Position numbers and translations under genes: made by a program. The notes beneath the pieces are model-generated. The model searched no databases. It saw nothing but the letters and a program-made list of their open reading frames with translations, and was not told the origin of the DNA. From Rhodococcus sp. 14-2483-1-2 (GTDB lineage: Bacteria > Actinomycetota > Actinomycetes > Mycobacteriales > Mycobacteriaceae), in contig NZ_NPFW01000002.1 of the NCBI RefSeq assembly GCF_002259405.1, forward strand, positions 62,001 through 126,000: a stretch of DNA of 64,000 nucleotides. The letters are read 5' to 3'. Below, piece by piece: positions 51,910 through 63,887 of the stretch; position 1 is the stretch's first letter; each line of letters starts with the position of its first letter.

Positions 51910-53286
51910 ATGAGCAACGTGACCGTCTCGGATCAACTTCAGCAGATGTGGCGCACCCGTCCGCACCGCTTGCCGCAACGCGGGCATGTGGCGGGTGTTG
52001 CGGCCGGTATCGGCTATCGATACGACGTCGACCCCGTTCTGATTCGGATCGCGTTCGTCGTCTCCACTTTGTTCGGCGGCACCGGCATCGTGCTGTATCT
52101 GGCGGCGTGGCTGGTGCTCAATCGCGCCGGCGACACGGCGTCGGGCGCGGAGTCGCTGGTCGGGCGAGGACACAGCTCCGATTCGGCGACCAAGATGGTG
52201 GTCGTTGCGGTGGCACTGGTCATCGCGGTGTCGACCATCGGTCCGGTCGGTGTCGGACTCGGCGGTTCGGGGCTGATCTCTCTGGTGGCGATGCTCGGTG
52301 GACTGTGGTTGCTGCACCAACGGTGCCCGGAGCCGCCCCCGTACATGCGGACGGCAGAGTTCTCCCGTAATCGCTACGCCCCGATGCCTTTCGGTTCTCC
52401 CAGCGCATCGGCCGAGCAGTGGACGGCCGCGCAGTACCGTCCGCCCCAGTTCCAGCACGAGCGCTACACCCCGTACACGACCCTGCCGAAGAGCTACGTT
52501 CCGACGCCGAAGCCCGTCGAGCACACCGGAATCGACGCAGACGCGCACACCGTGAACCTGAGCAAGTCGACCACATTCGCCGAGAAGTCGACCGAGAAGC
52601 CGGCCGACCTTCCCACCGTGACTCCCCCGTCGTGGGATCCACTCGGTGTGGCCCCCTTCGCCTGGGATCTTCCCGAACCGGCGGGCACCTTCCCGCCTGC
52701 GCCGATCGAACGTAAACGCCGATCACGTTGGACGGCAAGCTTTGTCGGCTTGGCGCTGCTCGCAGCCGGCATCACCGCGGCGGTAGGTGCCGCAACCGGA
52801 GGGGACTGGGCCTCGGCCGGCCGCGTCGGAGCCGTCGCTCTCGCGGTCATCTCCGTGGGACTCGTACTCGGCGCGTTCCTGCGCAAGGGCTACGGACTGT
52901 TGGTGATCGCAGCACCCCTGGCCGGCTTCGTCGTCCTGGCGTCAGCGGTCGGTCCGATGCACGTGGACGGTGCGTCGGGAACGCAGCGCATCGCACCGCT
53001 CACCGTTGCCGATCTCGCCCATACCTACGACGTCGGCCTCGGTGAACTGGACCTCGACCTCACGGGGCTCGACCTCACCGAGGACCGCACCGTCGAGATC
53101 GATGTGGCACTGGGCAGCGCGTCGGTCACCGTGCCCGATTCGATGAACGTGACCGTGGAGTGCGAGTCGGCCGTGGGGTCGTGCCCCACCGATACCCGGT
53201 TCGGCCCGGGAACGAGCACCGATACCCCGACATTGACGATCGTGGGCGATGTGGCAATCGGCGAGCTGAAAGTGGGGAACCCGTGA
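51910..53286 (+). CDS. PspC-domain membrane protein (EsrI-like)
   Basis: 458 residues from ATG at 51910 (MSNVTVSDQ); no clear ribosome-binding site is visible, and ATG at 51901 is an alternative. The N-terminal PspC domain is HRLPQRGHVAGVAAGIGYRYDVDPVLIRIAFVVSTLFGGTGIVLYLAAWLVL. A second hydrophobic pair at about 100-125, a long polar Pro-rich linker (about 130-270), three more helices near 285-365 and an extracytoplasmic C-terminal domain of beta type (GLGELDLDLTGLDLTEDRTVEIDVALGSASVTVP) follow. In C. glutamicum the divergent PspC protein EsrI restrains the EsrS kinase. Overlaps the next small gene by four bases. Confidence 0.85.
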   Translation: MSNVTVSDQLQQMWRTRPHRLPQRGHVAGVAAGIGYRYDVDPVLIRIAFVVSTLFGGTGIVLYLAAWLVLNRAGDTASGAESLVGRGHSSDSATKMVVVAVALVIAVSTIGPVGVGLGGSGLISLVAMLGGLWLLHQRCPEPPPYMRTAEFSRNRYAPMPFGSPSASAEQWTAAQYRPPQFQHERYTPYTTLPKSYVPTPKPVEHTGIDADAHTVNLSKSTTFAEKSTEKPADLPTVTPPSWDPLGVAPFAWDLPEPAGTFPPAPIERKRRSRWTASFVGLALLAAGITAAVGAATGGDWASAGRVGAVALAVISVGLVLGAFLRKGYGLLVIAAPLAGFVVLASAVGPMHVDGASGTQRIAPLTVADLAHTYDVGLGELDLDLTGLDLTEDRTVEIDVALGSASVTVPDSMNVTVECESAVGSCPTDTRFGPGTSTDTPTLTIVGDVAIGELKVGNP

Positions 53287-53543
53287 AGAAGAACAGGACC
53301 GATCGCATCGGCCACGACTACGGCGACAGTGATTCCGACACCGAGGCTCGCACCTCTGGCCGACGCGGTCCCTCGGCACTCCTGCTTCTCGCCGGGCTGG
53401 CGGCCATGGTCGTCTCGGTCGCAGCACTCATCGGCCGAGATGCGATCGTGGCACTGAGCGACGTCCAGTTCCGCTGGGTGTTCGTGGTCGCCGCGGTGGT
53501 CGTGGGCTTCGCGCTACTACTGGGCCCCAGCAGAAAGAGCTGA
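53283..53543 (+). CDS. small two-helix membrane protein next to the PspC gene
   Basis: 86 residues; GTG overlaps the upstream stop (GTGA), so it is translationally coupled to the PspC-domain gene. The first 30 residues are charged (Asp/Arg/Ser-rich), then two hydrophobic segments: PSALLLLAGLAAMVVSVAAL and FRWVFVVAAVVVGFALLLGP, with a short basic tail. Unknown family. Its coupling suggests a small subunit of the PspC/EsrISR-like module. Convergent with guaA, with only 5 bases between the stops. Confidence 0.75.
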   Translation: MKKNRTDRIGHDYGDSDSDTEARTSGRRGPSALLLLAGLAAMVVSVAALIGRDAIVALSDVQFRWVFVVAAVVVGFALLLGPSRKS

Positions 53544-53548
53544 CGCCA

Positions 53549-55138
<1,590 letters not shown>

Positions 55139-55168
55139 CGGGTCAGTCTAATGGGACTGCTGCTGCGC

Positions 55169-56923
55169 TCATGCAACACCCGAATGCGCGACGGGCTTCG
55201 CCGAGGAGCCCGACCTGATCTCGACGATCGGCAGTCGCAGACCACCCGGAGCATCCACCGGGACGACCGGAGAGTTCGGGGCGATCGGATCGAGACGCTG
55301 GTACGGCAGTCCCTGTGCCGGACGGAGATCCAGCTCGCCCTTGTTCGGCCACAGCGCGGCGGAACGCTCGGCCTGCGCGCTGATGGTCAGCGACGGGTTC
55401 ACACCGAGGTTGGCCGATACGGCAGCCCCGTCGACGACGCTGAGCGTCGGGTAGCCGTGGACGCGGTGGTACGGATCGATGACGCCGTGCTCGGAATCCG
55501 AGGCGATCGCGCAGCCACCGAGGAAATGGGCCGTGAGCGGAATGTTGAACAATTCTCCCCAGGTACCGCCTGCGACGCCGCCGATCTTCTTCGCGATGCG
55601 TCGAGTGGCGTCGTTGCCCTCGGGGATCCACGTCGGGTTCGGCTCACCGTGCCCCTGCTTGCTCGAGATCTTGCGGCCGAAGGGGCCACGCTTGGTGAAC
55701 GTGGTGATCGAGTTGTCGAGGTTCTGCATCACCAGCGCGATGATCGTGCGCTCGCTCCAGTGCCGGACGTTGACGACGCGCAGGAACTGGATCGGGTGTG
55801 CGATCAGCGCGAACACGAACTTGAGCCACCGCGGAATCTTCCCGCCGCCGTCGGTCATCAGTGTCTGCAGCATGCCCATCGCGTTCGAGCCCTTGCCGTA
55901 GCGGCACGGTTCGATGTGGGTGTTGGGGCTGGGATGGAACGAGGACGTGATCGCGACTCCGCGGGTGAGGTCCATGTTCGGATCGACCGCCAGCTTGGCC
56001 GCTCCGACGATCGACTCGGAGTTGGTACGTGTCAGTTCGCCGAGTGTGTCCGACAATTCGGGCAGCGCGCCCGTGTCCTTCATCTTGTGCAGCAGGTTCT
56101 GGGTGCCCCAAGTGCCCGCCGCCAACACGACATTGGCTGCGCTGTACGTCTTCTTGCCCTTACGCAGCCGAGCGCCGGTGCGTTCGGTGTCGACGTCCCA
56201 GGTGCCGTCGGATCGGGGAACGAGACCGGTGACGGTCGTCATCGGCACGATCTCGGCTCCTGCGCGCTCGGCCAGGCCGAGGTAGTTCTTCAGCAGGGTG
56301 TTCTTGGCTCCGTGGCGGCAACCGGTCATGCACTCGCCGCATTCGATACATCCGGTGCGCTCGGGGCCTGCACCGCCGAAGTACGGGTCAGGGACGGTCT
56401 TGCCGGGCTCGTCTCCGAAGAACACGCCCACCGGGGTCTGGATGAAGGTGTCGGCAACGCCCATGTCCTCGGCAACCGACTTCATCACCTCGTCGGCGGG
56501 GGTCATGTGTGGGTTGCGCACGACACCGAGCATGCGGGTGGCCTGGTCGTAGAACGGCGAGAGCTCACTGCTCCAGTCGGTGATGTGCGCCCACTGCTTG
56601 TCCTCGAAGAACGGTGCCTGGGGCTTGTAGAGGGTGTTCGCGTAGTTCAGCGAGCCGCCGCCGACTCCGGCACCGGCGAGGATGAGGCAGTCGCGCAGCA
56701 GGTGCACGCGCTGGATGCCGTAGAGGCCGAGTTTCGGTGCCCACAGGAAGCGCTTGAGATCCCAGCTGTTCTTCGCGAAGTCCTTGTCCTCGAAGCGTTG
56801 TCCGGCTTCCAGGATGCCGACGCGGTATCCCTTCTCCACCAACCGAAGCGCGGTGACGCTCCCGCCGAAGCCCGAACCGACGATCAAGACGTCGTAATCC
56901 GTTGCGCGAACAGCTGAACCCAT
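55169..56923 (-). CDS. choD: GMC-type oxidoreductase, putative cholesterol oxidase ChoD
   Basis: 584 residues from ATG at 56923 (GGAGG 5 bases upstream); an in-frame extension to 56986 is rejected. FAD-binding GxGxxG at 15-21 (IVGSGFGGS), GILEAGQRF after it, the GGGSLNYAN flavin-contact stretch, and later LAAGTWGTQNLL and HFLGGCAIASD with VDGAAVSANLGVNPSLTISAQAERSA closing the FAD site. A Cys cluster TGCIECGECMTGCRHGAK is typical of this branch. Matches mycobacterial ChoD (Rv3409c, about 580 residues), whose true substrate is debated. No signal peptide. Transcribed toward guaA; guaB3 is upstream. Confidence 0.9.
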   Translation of the reverse strand: MGSAVRATDYDVLIVGSGFGGSVTALRLVEKGYRVGILEAGQRFEDKDFAKNSWDLKRFLWAPKLGLYGIQRVHLLRDCLILAGAGVGGGSLNYANTLYKPQAPFFEDKQWAHITDWSSELSPFYDQATRMLGVVRNPHMTPADEVMKSVAEDMGVADTFIQTPVGVFFGDEPGKTVPDPYFGGAGPERTGCIECGECMTGCRHGAKNTLLKNYLGLAERAGAEIVPMTTVTGLVPRSDGTWDVDTERTGARLRKGKKTYSAANVVLAAGTWGTQNLLHKMKDTGALPELSDTLGELTRTNSESIVGAAKLAVDPNMDLTRGVAITSSFHPSPNTHIEPCRYGKGSNAMGMLQTLMTDGGGKIPRWLKFVFALIAHPIQFLRVVNVRHWSERTIIALVMQNLDNSITTFTKRGPFGRKISSKQGHGEPNPTWIPEGNDATRRIAKKIGGVAGGTWGELFNIPLTAHFLGGCAIASDSEHGVIDPYHRVHGYPTLSVVDGAAVSANLGVNPSLTISAQAERSAALWPNKGELDLRPAQGLPYQRLDPIAPNSPVVPVDAPGGLRLPIVEIRSGSSAKPVAHSGVA

Positions 56924-57056
56924 GGTGACCTCCGCTACATCCGATGCTGTCGAACAGTATGCACATCCCCATGTGACTACCGCCACAACCGATTCTAGCT
57001 GTTACGAGAGGTATCACCAACCCAGGGTCGGCTTACGTGGACGACACGCAACAGAA

Positions 57057-57094
57057 AGGGCGCGCACCCCGGTGTGAAAAGGAGTGCGCGCCCT
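57057..57094 (-). terminator. terminator hairpin downstream of guaB3
   Basis: Perfect 11-bp stem AGGGCGCGCAC/GTGCGCGCCCT with a 16-base loop, 17 bases beyond the guaB3 stop. In the minus-strand direction it is followed by TTTCTGTT, a modest U-rich run, so it should end the guaB2-guaB3 transcript. Confidence 0.78.
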
Positions 57095-57110
57095 GCTGGA
57101 GCAGACTTGA

Positions 57111-58250
57111 TCAGGCCCTGACGTTCAGGCCCACCTTCTGGAATTCCTTGAGATCGGAGTACCCGGACTTCGCCATCGATCGACGCAGTCCGCCGACGAG
57201 GTTGATCGAGCCGTACGACTCGCGCGACGGTCCGTTGAGCACCTGATCCAGGCTCGGACGGTCCCCCGCAGACATCGGCAGCAGCGCGCCGCGCGGCATG
57301 GACGGGTGCGCCGCGGCCGACGGCCAGTACCAACCCCCGCCGGGAGCTTCCGCAGCGACGGCCAGCGGAGCACCGAGAACCGCAGCATCGGCCCCGCAGG
57401 CGATGGCCTTGGCCAGGGCACCGGAGGTGGTGATGTCGCCGTCGGCGATGACGTGCACGTAGCGCCCGCCGGTTTCGTCCAGGTAGTCCCGGCGCGCCGC
57501 GGCGGCGTCTGCGATGGCGGTGGCCATCGGAACGCCGATGCCGAGCACCTCACCGGTGGTCGTGCCACCCTCGACCGAGCCGTAACCGACGATGACGCCT
57601 GCCGCGCCGGTACGCATCAGGTGCAGCGCGGTGCGGTGATCGCTCACGCCGCCCGCGATGACGGGAACATCGAGCTCCGCGATGAAGGTCTTGAGGTTGA
57701 GCGGCTCGTCCTCGCCGTGAGCAACGTGCTCAGCGGAGATGATCGTACCCTGGATGACCAGCAGATCCAGGCCCGATGCAACGAGGGCAGGCGTGAGCGA
57801 GCGAGCGTTCTGGGGGCTCACCCGAACGGCGACGGTCACCCCGGAGTCACGGACCTGACCGACCGCTGCGGCCAGCAGATCCGGCCGGAGCGGCGCGGCG
57901 TGCAGTTCCTGCAGGAAGGCGATCGGCGCGTCGGGATCTAGATCGGTCTCGGCAATGTGGATCAGCTGATCGATCTTGGCTTGCACGTCCGAGTGGCGCG
58001 CCCACAGTCCTTCACCGTTGATGACCCCCAGCCCACCCTGTCGACCCAGCTCGATCGCGAACTCGGGCGAGACCAGAGCATCGGTCGGATGCGCGAGAAG
58101 GGGAATGTCGAAGCGGTACGCGTCGAGCTGCCATGCCGTCGACACCTCCTTCGACGACCGAGTCCGACGGGACGGCACGATGTCGATGTCGTCCAGCTGG
58201 TAGGTGCGGCGGGCTTCTCTGCCCATGCCGATTTCAACGAGGTCGCGCAC
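57111..58250 (-). CDS. guaB3: GuaB3-family IMP dehydrogenase-related protein
   Basis: 379 residues. TIM-barrel of the IMPDH/GMP reductase superfamily: YQLDDIDIVPSRRTRSSKEV at the N-terminus, PLLAHPTDALVSPEFA, GGVSDHRTALHLMRTGAAGVIVGYG, and YVHVIADGDITTSGALAKAIACGADAAVLGAPLA. It lacks the CBS pair. The active-site loop with GSICTT of GuaB2 is not present in that form. Actinobacterial GuaB3 has no demonstrated IMPDH activity in mycobacteria; a role in purine salvage (GMP reductase-like) has been proposed. Lies 57 bases downstream of guaB2, with which it is probably cotranscribed. Confidence 0.94.
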   Translation of the reverse strand: MRDLVEIGMGREARRTYQLDDIDIVPSRRTRSSKEVSTAWQLDAYRFDIPLLAHPTDALVSPEFAIELGRQGGLGVINGEGLWARHSDVQAKIDQLIHIAETDLDPDAPIAFLQELHAAPLRPDLLAAAVGQVRDSGVTVAVRVSPQNARSLTPALVASGLDLLVIQGTIISAEHVAHGEDEPLNLKTFIAELDVPVIAGGVSDHRTALHLMRTGAAGVIVGYGSVEGGTTTGEVLGIGVPMATAIADAAAARRDYLDETGGRYVHVIADGDITTSGALAKAIACGADAAVLGAPLAVAAEAPGGGWYWPSAAAHPSMPRGALLPMSAGDRPSLDQVLNGPSRESYGSINLVGGLRRSMAKSGYSDLKEFQKVGLNVRA

Positions 58251-58307
58251 GCGCGCACCTTTCTACTTCGAGAGCGAATCGCATCGGCCGAGAAACGGCC
58301 GAAGCGA

Positions 58308-59948
<1,641 letters not shown>

Positions 59949-60130
59949 TCATCTGTTCAGCGCCGTGAACCATGGTATCGGCTAGGGCACAACCAGTGCG
60001 AATGCCTCCCGCTGTGGGTGGCCGTCGAGCACCGAAATCCCGGTCCGCAGCATCGTCGGCGACGAACGCGTCCGGCATGTCGCATTCGAACGGCTGGCGC
60101 AGACCCACCAGTCCTGCGTACCGTGGAGGC

Positions 60131-60535
60131 GTGCGCGATCAACTGCCTCCCGGTCTACCCCCGGATCCGTTCGCCGGAGACCCAGCCGACCCGTCGGCCG
60201 CCCTCGACGCCATCGAGCCAGGCCAGCCCCTCGATCCTCAGGAGCGCCTGGCCGTCGAAGAAGACCTGGCGGACCTGGCTGTCTACGAGGCTCTCCTGGG
60301 CCACCGCGGCATCCGCGGCCTCGTCGTGTGCTGCGAAGACTGCCAGCAGGACCACTACCACGACTGGGACATGCTGCGCGCAAATCTGCTCCAGCTGCTC
60401 GTCGACGGAACGGTCCGGCCGCACGAGCCCGCCTACGACCCCGTACCCGACGCCTACGTGACCTGGGACTACTGCCGCGGCTTCGCGGACGCATCCATGA
60501 ACGACGCGCTGCACGGCGACGGATTCGACAGCTGA
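60131..60535 (+). CDS. DUF5319 protein (Rv3412-like)
   Basis: 134 residues from GTG at 60131. Acidic soluble protein opening VRDQLPPGLPPDPF; the core has an internal helix EERLAVEEDLADLAVYEALLGHRG, a Cys pair with His residues (VVCCEDCQQDHYHDWDML), and ends YVTWDYCRGFADASMNDALH. The CxxC/H spacing suggests a metal-binding site. Its counterpart in M. tuberculosis, Rv3412, occupies the same position between guaB2 and the anti-sigma factor gene. Function unknown. The 59832-60130 stretch upstream shows no clear promoter motif that I can name. Confidence 0.85.
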   Translation: MRDQLPPGLPPDPFAGDPADPSAALDAIEPGQPLDPQERLAVEEDLADLAVYEALLGHRGIRGLVVCCEDCQQDHYHDWDMLRANLLQLLVDGTVRPHEPAYDPVPDAYVTWDYCRGFADASMNDALHGDGFDS

Positions 60536-60552
60536 CTCCCGACACTTCGTAC

Positions 60553-60589
60553 GAAGAAGCCCGACACGATCATCGTGTCGGGCTTCTTC
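60553..60589. terminator. bidirectional terminator between DUF5319 gene and rsdA
   Basis: Near-perfect 18-bp arms GAAGAAGCCCGACACGAT/ATCGTGTCGGGCTTCTTC around a single base, so the folded loop uses the innermost pairs. T-rich ends on both strands (CTTCTTC) suit termination of both converging genes. Confidence 0.85.
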
Positions 60590-60617
60590 GTTGTTCGGGC
60601 GGGACCGGAAAACCCTG

Positions 60618-61634
60618 TCAGCTGCCGCCGGATGGGACCGACATGCGGTCGCGGTTGTCCGACGAACTGCTGCCACCGGCGGTCGCCGTCGGCTGATCGG
60701 GCTCCTGAAGCACCGTCGGCGTGACGTCCGTCGTCGTCGAGGGACTCGGAGTCGTCGTCGTGGGCGGCACCTCTGGCGTCGTTGTGGTCGGAGCCGGCGT
60801 GATCGGAGCACCCGTGGTGTCGGGCGTGACCGGATCCACCGGAGCCGGCGGTAACAGGGCCTCGGAGCTGGGCACCGGAGCCGGGACGACCTCGGCCGGG
60901 AGCGGAACAGGCGCGGGCAGCGTCAAAGCCTGCAGCTCCTGCAGTAGACGCGCCAGCCACTGATCGAGCTCGGCGCGCTGCCCGTCGTCGAGCACGGAGG
61001 AACTGCTGTTCGACGCGCCGTCGAGCAGTGCGCGAGCGGCAGTGGTGTTACCTGAGGACAGGAGATTCTCCGCCTCTTGCAGCTTGGACGTCGTGTCGAT
61101 CTGCGCCACGGTCGAATCGGCCTGTTCGGAGAACACGACCGACTTGACGCTCCACAGCGGATCGTCCGGTGTCGAGTTGTACGAGATGACCACCAGGCCA
61201 CCCATCACGACCGCGATCGCGGCTGCGGCACCGGCGATGGGACGCAGCAAACGCATCCGTCCACCGCGGTTGGCCGAGCTCGAGCGCGCCATGTCGGCGG
61301 CGAGCTTCTCGCGTTCGACGGAGGCGACGACCACATCGAGCGAGGGGCCGGCCGGCATCGCCGGGGCCATCACGTCTGCTCGCCAATTGGCCAACAGAAG
61401 GGCGAGTTGGTACTCGTCTGCGTCATCGGTGGCAATCGGTCCGTCACCACTGATCGCATCGATGAACGCATCGTCACGACGTACGGCGACGAGGTCCACT
61501 GGACCACCGTCTGCGCCGATGTCGGCATAGGGATCGTTCTGCTTCGGTCCAGTGGGGTTCACGTGCCCACCGATTCGCGAGATTCCGCGACGCGGCGTCT
61601 CACCGGGGCCACCGTGACCATTGTCCCTAGCCAT
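60618..61634 (-). CDS. rsdA: anti-sigma-D factor RsdA
   Basis: 338 residues from ATG at 61634, overlapping the sigD stop by 8 bases. The N-terminal cytoplasmic part (about 1-120) contains the anti-sigma domain (DLVAVRRDDAFIDAISGDG, YQLALLLANWRADV). A single membrane helix (LLRPIAGAAAAIAVVMGGLVVISY) leads to an extracytoplasmic part: a helical hairpin ending ARLLQELQAL and a long Pro/Thr-rich tail (about 225-338). The layout equals RsdA (Rv3413c) of M. tuberculosis, which sequesters SigD and is released by proteolysis. Translationally coupled to sigD, so sigma and anti-sigma stay balanced. Confidence 0.92.
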   Translation of the reverse strand: MARDNGHGGPGETPRRGISRIGGHVNPTGPKQNDPYADIGADGGPVDLVAVRRDDAFIDAISGDGPIATDDADEYQLALLLANWRADVMAPAMPAGPSLDVVVASVEREKLAADMARSSSANRGGRMRLLRPIAGAAAAIAVVMGGLVVISYNSTPDDPLWSVKSVVFSEQADSTVAQIDTTSKLQEAENLLSSGNTTAARALLDGASNSSSSVLDDGQRAELDQWLARLLQELQALTLPAPVPLPAEVVPAPVPSSEALLPPAPVDPVTPDTTGAPITPAPTTTTPEVPPTTTTPSPSTTTDVTPTVLQEPDQPTATAGGSSSSDNRDRMSVPSGGS

Positions 61635-62205
61635 ACATTTCACCTGCTCTCACAACTTCGTTCTTCAGTTTTGCGATAGCTCGGTGCTGAGCCACGCGGA
61701 TAGCGCCTGCAGTGCTGCCGACGGCGGCTGCTGTTTCCTCGGCCGACAACCCGACGATGAGTCGGAGCACCAGAATTTCGCGGTGCTTGGCGGGCAAGGT
61801 GTCCAGCAGTGCAGTCATCTGTCGACTCGACTCGGATTCGAGAGCGCGTTGCTCCGGTCCGTGCTCCATCGACACGACATCTGGTACTTCGGCGGCCGGG
61901 TCCGATTTGTTACGCGAGGCGCTGCGATGGGCGTCGGCGACCTTGTGAGCCGCGATGCCGTACACGAATGCCATGAACGGACGACCTTGATCCTGGTATC
62001 GCGGCAAGGCGGTCATGACTGCCAAACAGACCTCCTGCGCCACGTCGTCGGCCGAAAGCTGACCGCGCTCAGCCGAACCGACCCGTGCCCGGCAGTACCG
62101 AACGACGAGTGGTCGGATGAATTCCAGGACCCGGGACAGAGCCAGTCGATCGCCTTGCGCTGCGGCAACGACGAAAGAGTCCAACTCCTCACCCGCACTG
62201 TTCAT
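61627..62205 (-). CDS. sigD: RNA polymerase sigma factor SigD (ECF)
   Basis: 192 residues from ATG at 62205 (MNSAGEELDSFVVAAAQGD). Region 2: LEFIRPLVVRYCRARVG, DDVAQEVCLAVMTALPRYQDQGRPFMAFVYGIAAHKVADAHRS for -10 recognition and core binding. Region 4: DTLPAKHREILVLRLIVGLSAEETAAAVGSTAGAIRVAQHRAIAKLKN for -35 recognition. ECF size without regions 1 and 3. Orthologue of mycobacterial SigD, which controls lipid and starvation-linked genes. Its anti-sigma partner is encoded next, overlapping. A longer in-frame extension upstream is rejected as intergenic. Confidence 0.95.
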   Translation of the reverse strand: MNSAGEELDSFVVAAAQGDRLALSRVLEFIRPLVVRYCRARVGSAERGQLSADDVAQEVCLAVMTALPRYQDQGRPFMAFVYGIAAHKVADAHRSASRNKSDPAAEVPDVVSMEHGPEQRALESESSRQMTALLDTLPAKHREILVLRLIVGLSAEETAAAVGSTAGAIRVAQHRAIAKLKNEVVRAGEMYG

Positions 62206-62341
62206 CGTCGACAATTTTCCCCGCGTTACAGGTACGCACCCGCCTGGGAGCGCTTCCACGTGGTGGTGGAACGAGACCAAGGATAGCGACACCACCGAGC
62301 CACAACCGAACCACTCGGTCCGCCTTCGACCCAGGTCCTGG

Positions 62342-63169
62342 TCAACCGACCGTCGAACCACCCCGACGATCGATGTCGGCGGCCAGGTCTGCCGACGCCA
62401 CCATCCCGGCGTCGACGCCGCCTGTTCCCTCGCACAGCATCGTGGCGGCCCAGCGCAGGGGCAGCAGACCGGCCATCTCCGCAGCGCAGGCCACCTGGAC
62501 GGCCGACTCACGCGCCCGGTCGGTCTCACCGATGCAGCTCAGCGCCGCCGCACCCACCAGGTCGGTCTTGACGATGTGGCGTAACGAATCGGCATCGTCG
62601 GCGAGAGCTCGAGCGGCCTCGGCGTGTCGGATCGCCTCGGGGCCGTCGCCGCGCATCATCGCCAGCTCGGCTGCCACCCACGCCGCCCGCAGTGCCGGAC
62701 GCCACAGCCCCCGACCGACGGGGCCCTGCCGCTGCTCCGCACTGCGGGCCAGCAGGGTGTCCGCGAGGTGAAAACGTCCACTTCCCAGTGCATCCGCGGC
62801 GAGACCGATCAGCGCATCGCTACGGGCCTCCACCGAGTCCCTGGACGTCGACGGTCCCACGAGTCCGACGAGAGAGACTGCGATGCCGTCGAAGCGCCGG
62901 GCCCGCTCGTGTCGGCCCACCTGACGCAACCACGACGCTCTGGTCGACGCGTGCAGTGACCGGAGTTCCGGGCTGGTGGGTCGATGCCGCCGGAGCTCGG
63001 TTACGGCGGCGCTGTACCGCCCCTGGCCCGCCAACGCGACACTGCGAAACCAGCTCTCCCAAGGATCGCCGGCTGCGGGAAGCGGAAATCGGCCGGGGTT
63101 GCCGCCGAAAGCCGCGTCGGAGAGTTCGGACTGCGTCGCGGTGAACAGCGAGCTCGGCTCTGTTGGCAC
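62342..63169 (-). CDS. helical-repeat protein of unknown function (Rv3415c-like)
   Basis: 275 residues, GTG start. The sequence is almost wholly helical with repeating pairs such as SVALAGQGRYSAAVTELRRHR, HASTRASWLRQVGRHERARRF, LIGLAADALGSGRFHLADTLLARS, AELAMMRGDGPEAIRHAEAARALADDAD and AALSCIGETDRARESAVQVA. These are TPR-like 34-residue units with G-R-x-x-A turns, a scaffold for protein contacts. No catalytic motif. It lies 137 bases upstream of sigD on the same strand, in the place of Rv3415c in M. tuberculosis. A regulatory role toward SigD or WhiB3 is only suggested by position. Confidence 0.82.
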   Translation of the reverse strand: MPTEPSSLFTATQSELSDAAFGGNPGRFPLPAAGDPWESWFRSVALAGQGRYSAAVTELRRHRPTSPELRSLHASTRASWLRQVGRHERARRFDGIAVSLVGLVGPSTSRDSVEARSDALIGLAADALGSGRFHLADTLLARSAEQRQGPVGRGLWRPALRAAWVAAELAMMRGDGPEAIRHAEAARALADDADSLRHIVKTDLVGAAALSCIGETDRARESAVQVACAAEMAGLLPLRWAATMLCEGTGGVDAGMVASADLAADIDRRGGSTVG

Positions 63170-63887
63170 GGACGCAAGGGTAGGGCCTTCTCCGATGACG
63201 AACTGCGCGTGAGTCCTACCGATTCGAAGCGACGCAATTGCACGGTCGAATTCACTATCGGTCCGAAAGGAGCATCAGCGCGTCGTTTCGCTCGCCCAGA
63301 ATGCAGTTTTCAAGGAATTAACAATGTGAACTCGGGCCGACTCGAAGTCGAGAATCTGAACGCTGTGTGGCGAATAGGTTAATCAGCGCACTCGATCGAA
63401 CAATCGGCCACCGAGGCGTCGCCTGCCGTCCGTGCGCCCGCTCGACCGTCGCCCGGCGATCCGCGCGATCGCGTCGAGCACTTCGCGCCTCCTGGACCGA
63501 ATGCACCGACGTCGAATCCGACGCACGGAACCTAACCACCCTCGACATCACGCAAACGGCTCTGATCAGCGGAAATGCCGACCACGGCGGCCCGGTCGGA
63601 TCGAGCGGCATCACTGTCGACCGATGCCGGACGCCTGCGTTCCGCCACACCGCATCTGCAGCCGGAAAGCCGGTGCACTCCCCATCGTCTCGCGTGTCGA
63701 CGGATTCTTCAACAGGAAGGACACGCATGCGGGTGAGTCGAAGTAAATATCGCCCGTGTTAATTCTTTGCCCCATAACTATGCATTTGCCCACGACAGAG
63801 AACTATTGACTCGATTTCGTCGATCCACATAACGTTGTCGGCATTCGGATCACGAATCCGAGAAGCCACACCACCCTAGGAGTTTCC
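63170..63887. other. 718-base region before whiB3 without a supported gene
   Basis: Long divergent region between the Rv3415c-like gene and whiB3. Open frames exist on both strands but show no family features, codon bias or ribosome-binding sites that convince me. A possible promoter for whiB3 is TTGACT at 63807-63812 with TAACGT at 63830-63835 (17-base spacer), and an inverted repeat lies at 63845-63861. The region may hold a long leader or a small RNA, but no structure could be identified by eye. Confidence 0.5.
63845..63861. promoter_or_regulatory. inverted repeat TCGGAT-CACGA-ATCCGA before whiB3
   Basis: Perfect 6-base arms around a 5-base spacer, 26 bases upstream of the whiB3 ATG, between a candidate promoter and the ribosome-binding site AGGAG. 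Could be an operator or a stem in the leader. No matching copy was seen elsewhere in the window. Confidence 0.4.

Noticed and set aside
63318..63728. 136-codon minus-strand frame in the whiB3 upstream region
   Set aside because: Arg/Ser-rich composition, no ribosome-binding site, no family features; overlaps open frames on the other strand equally well.
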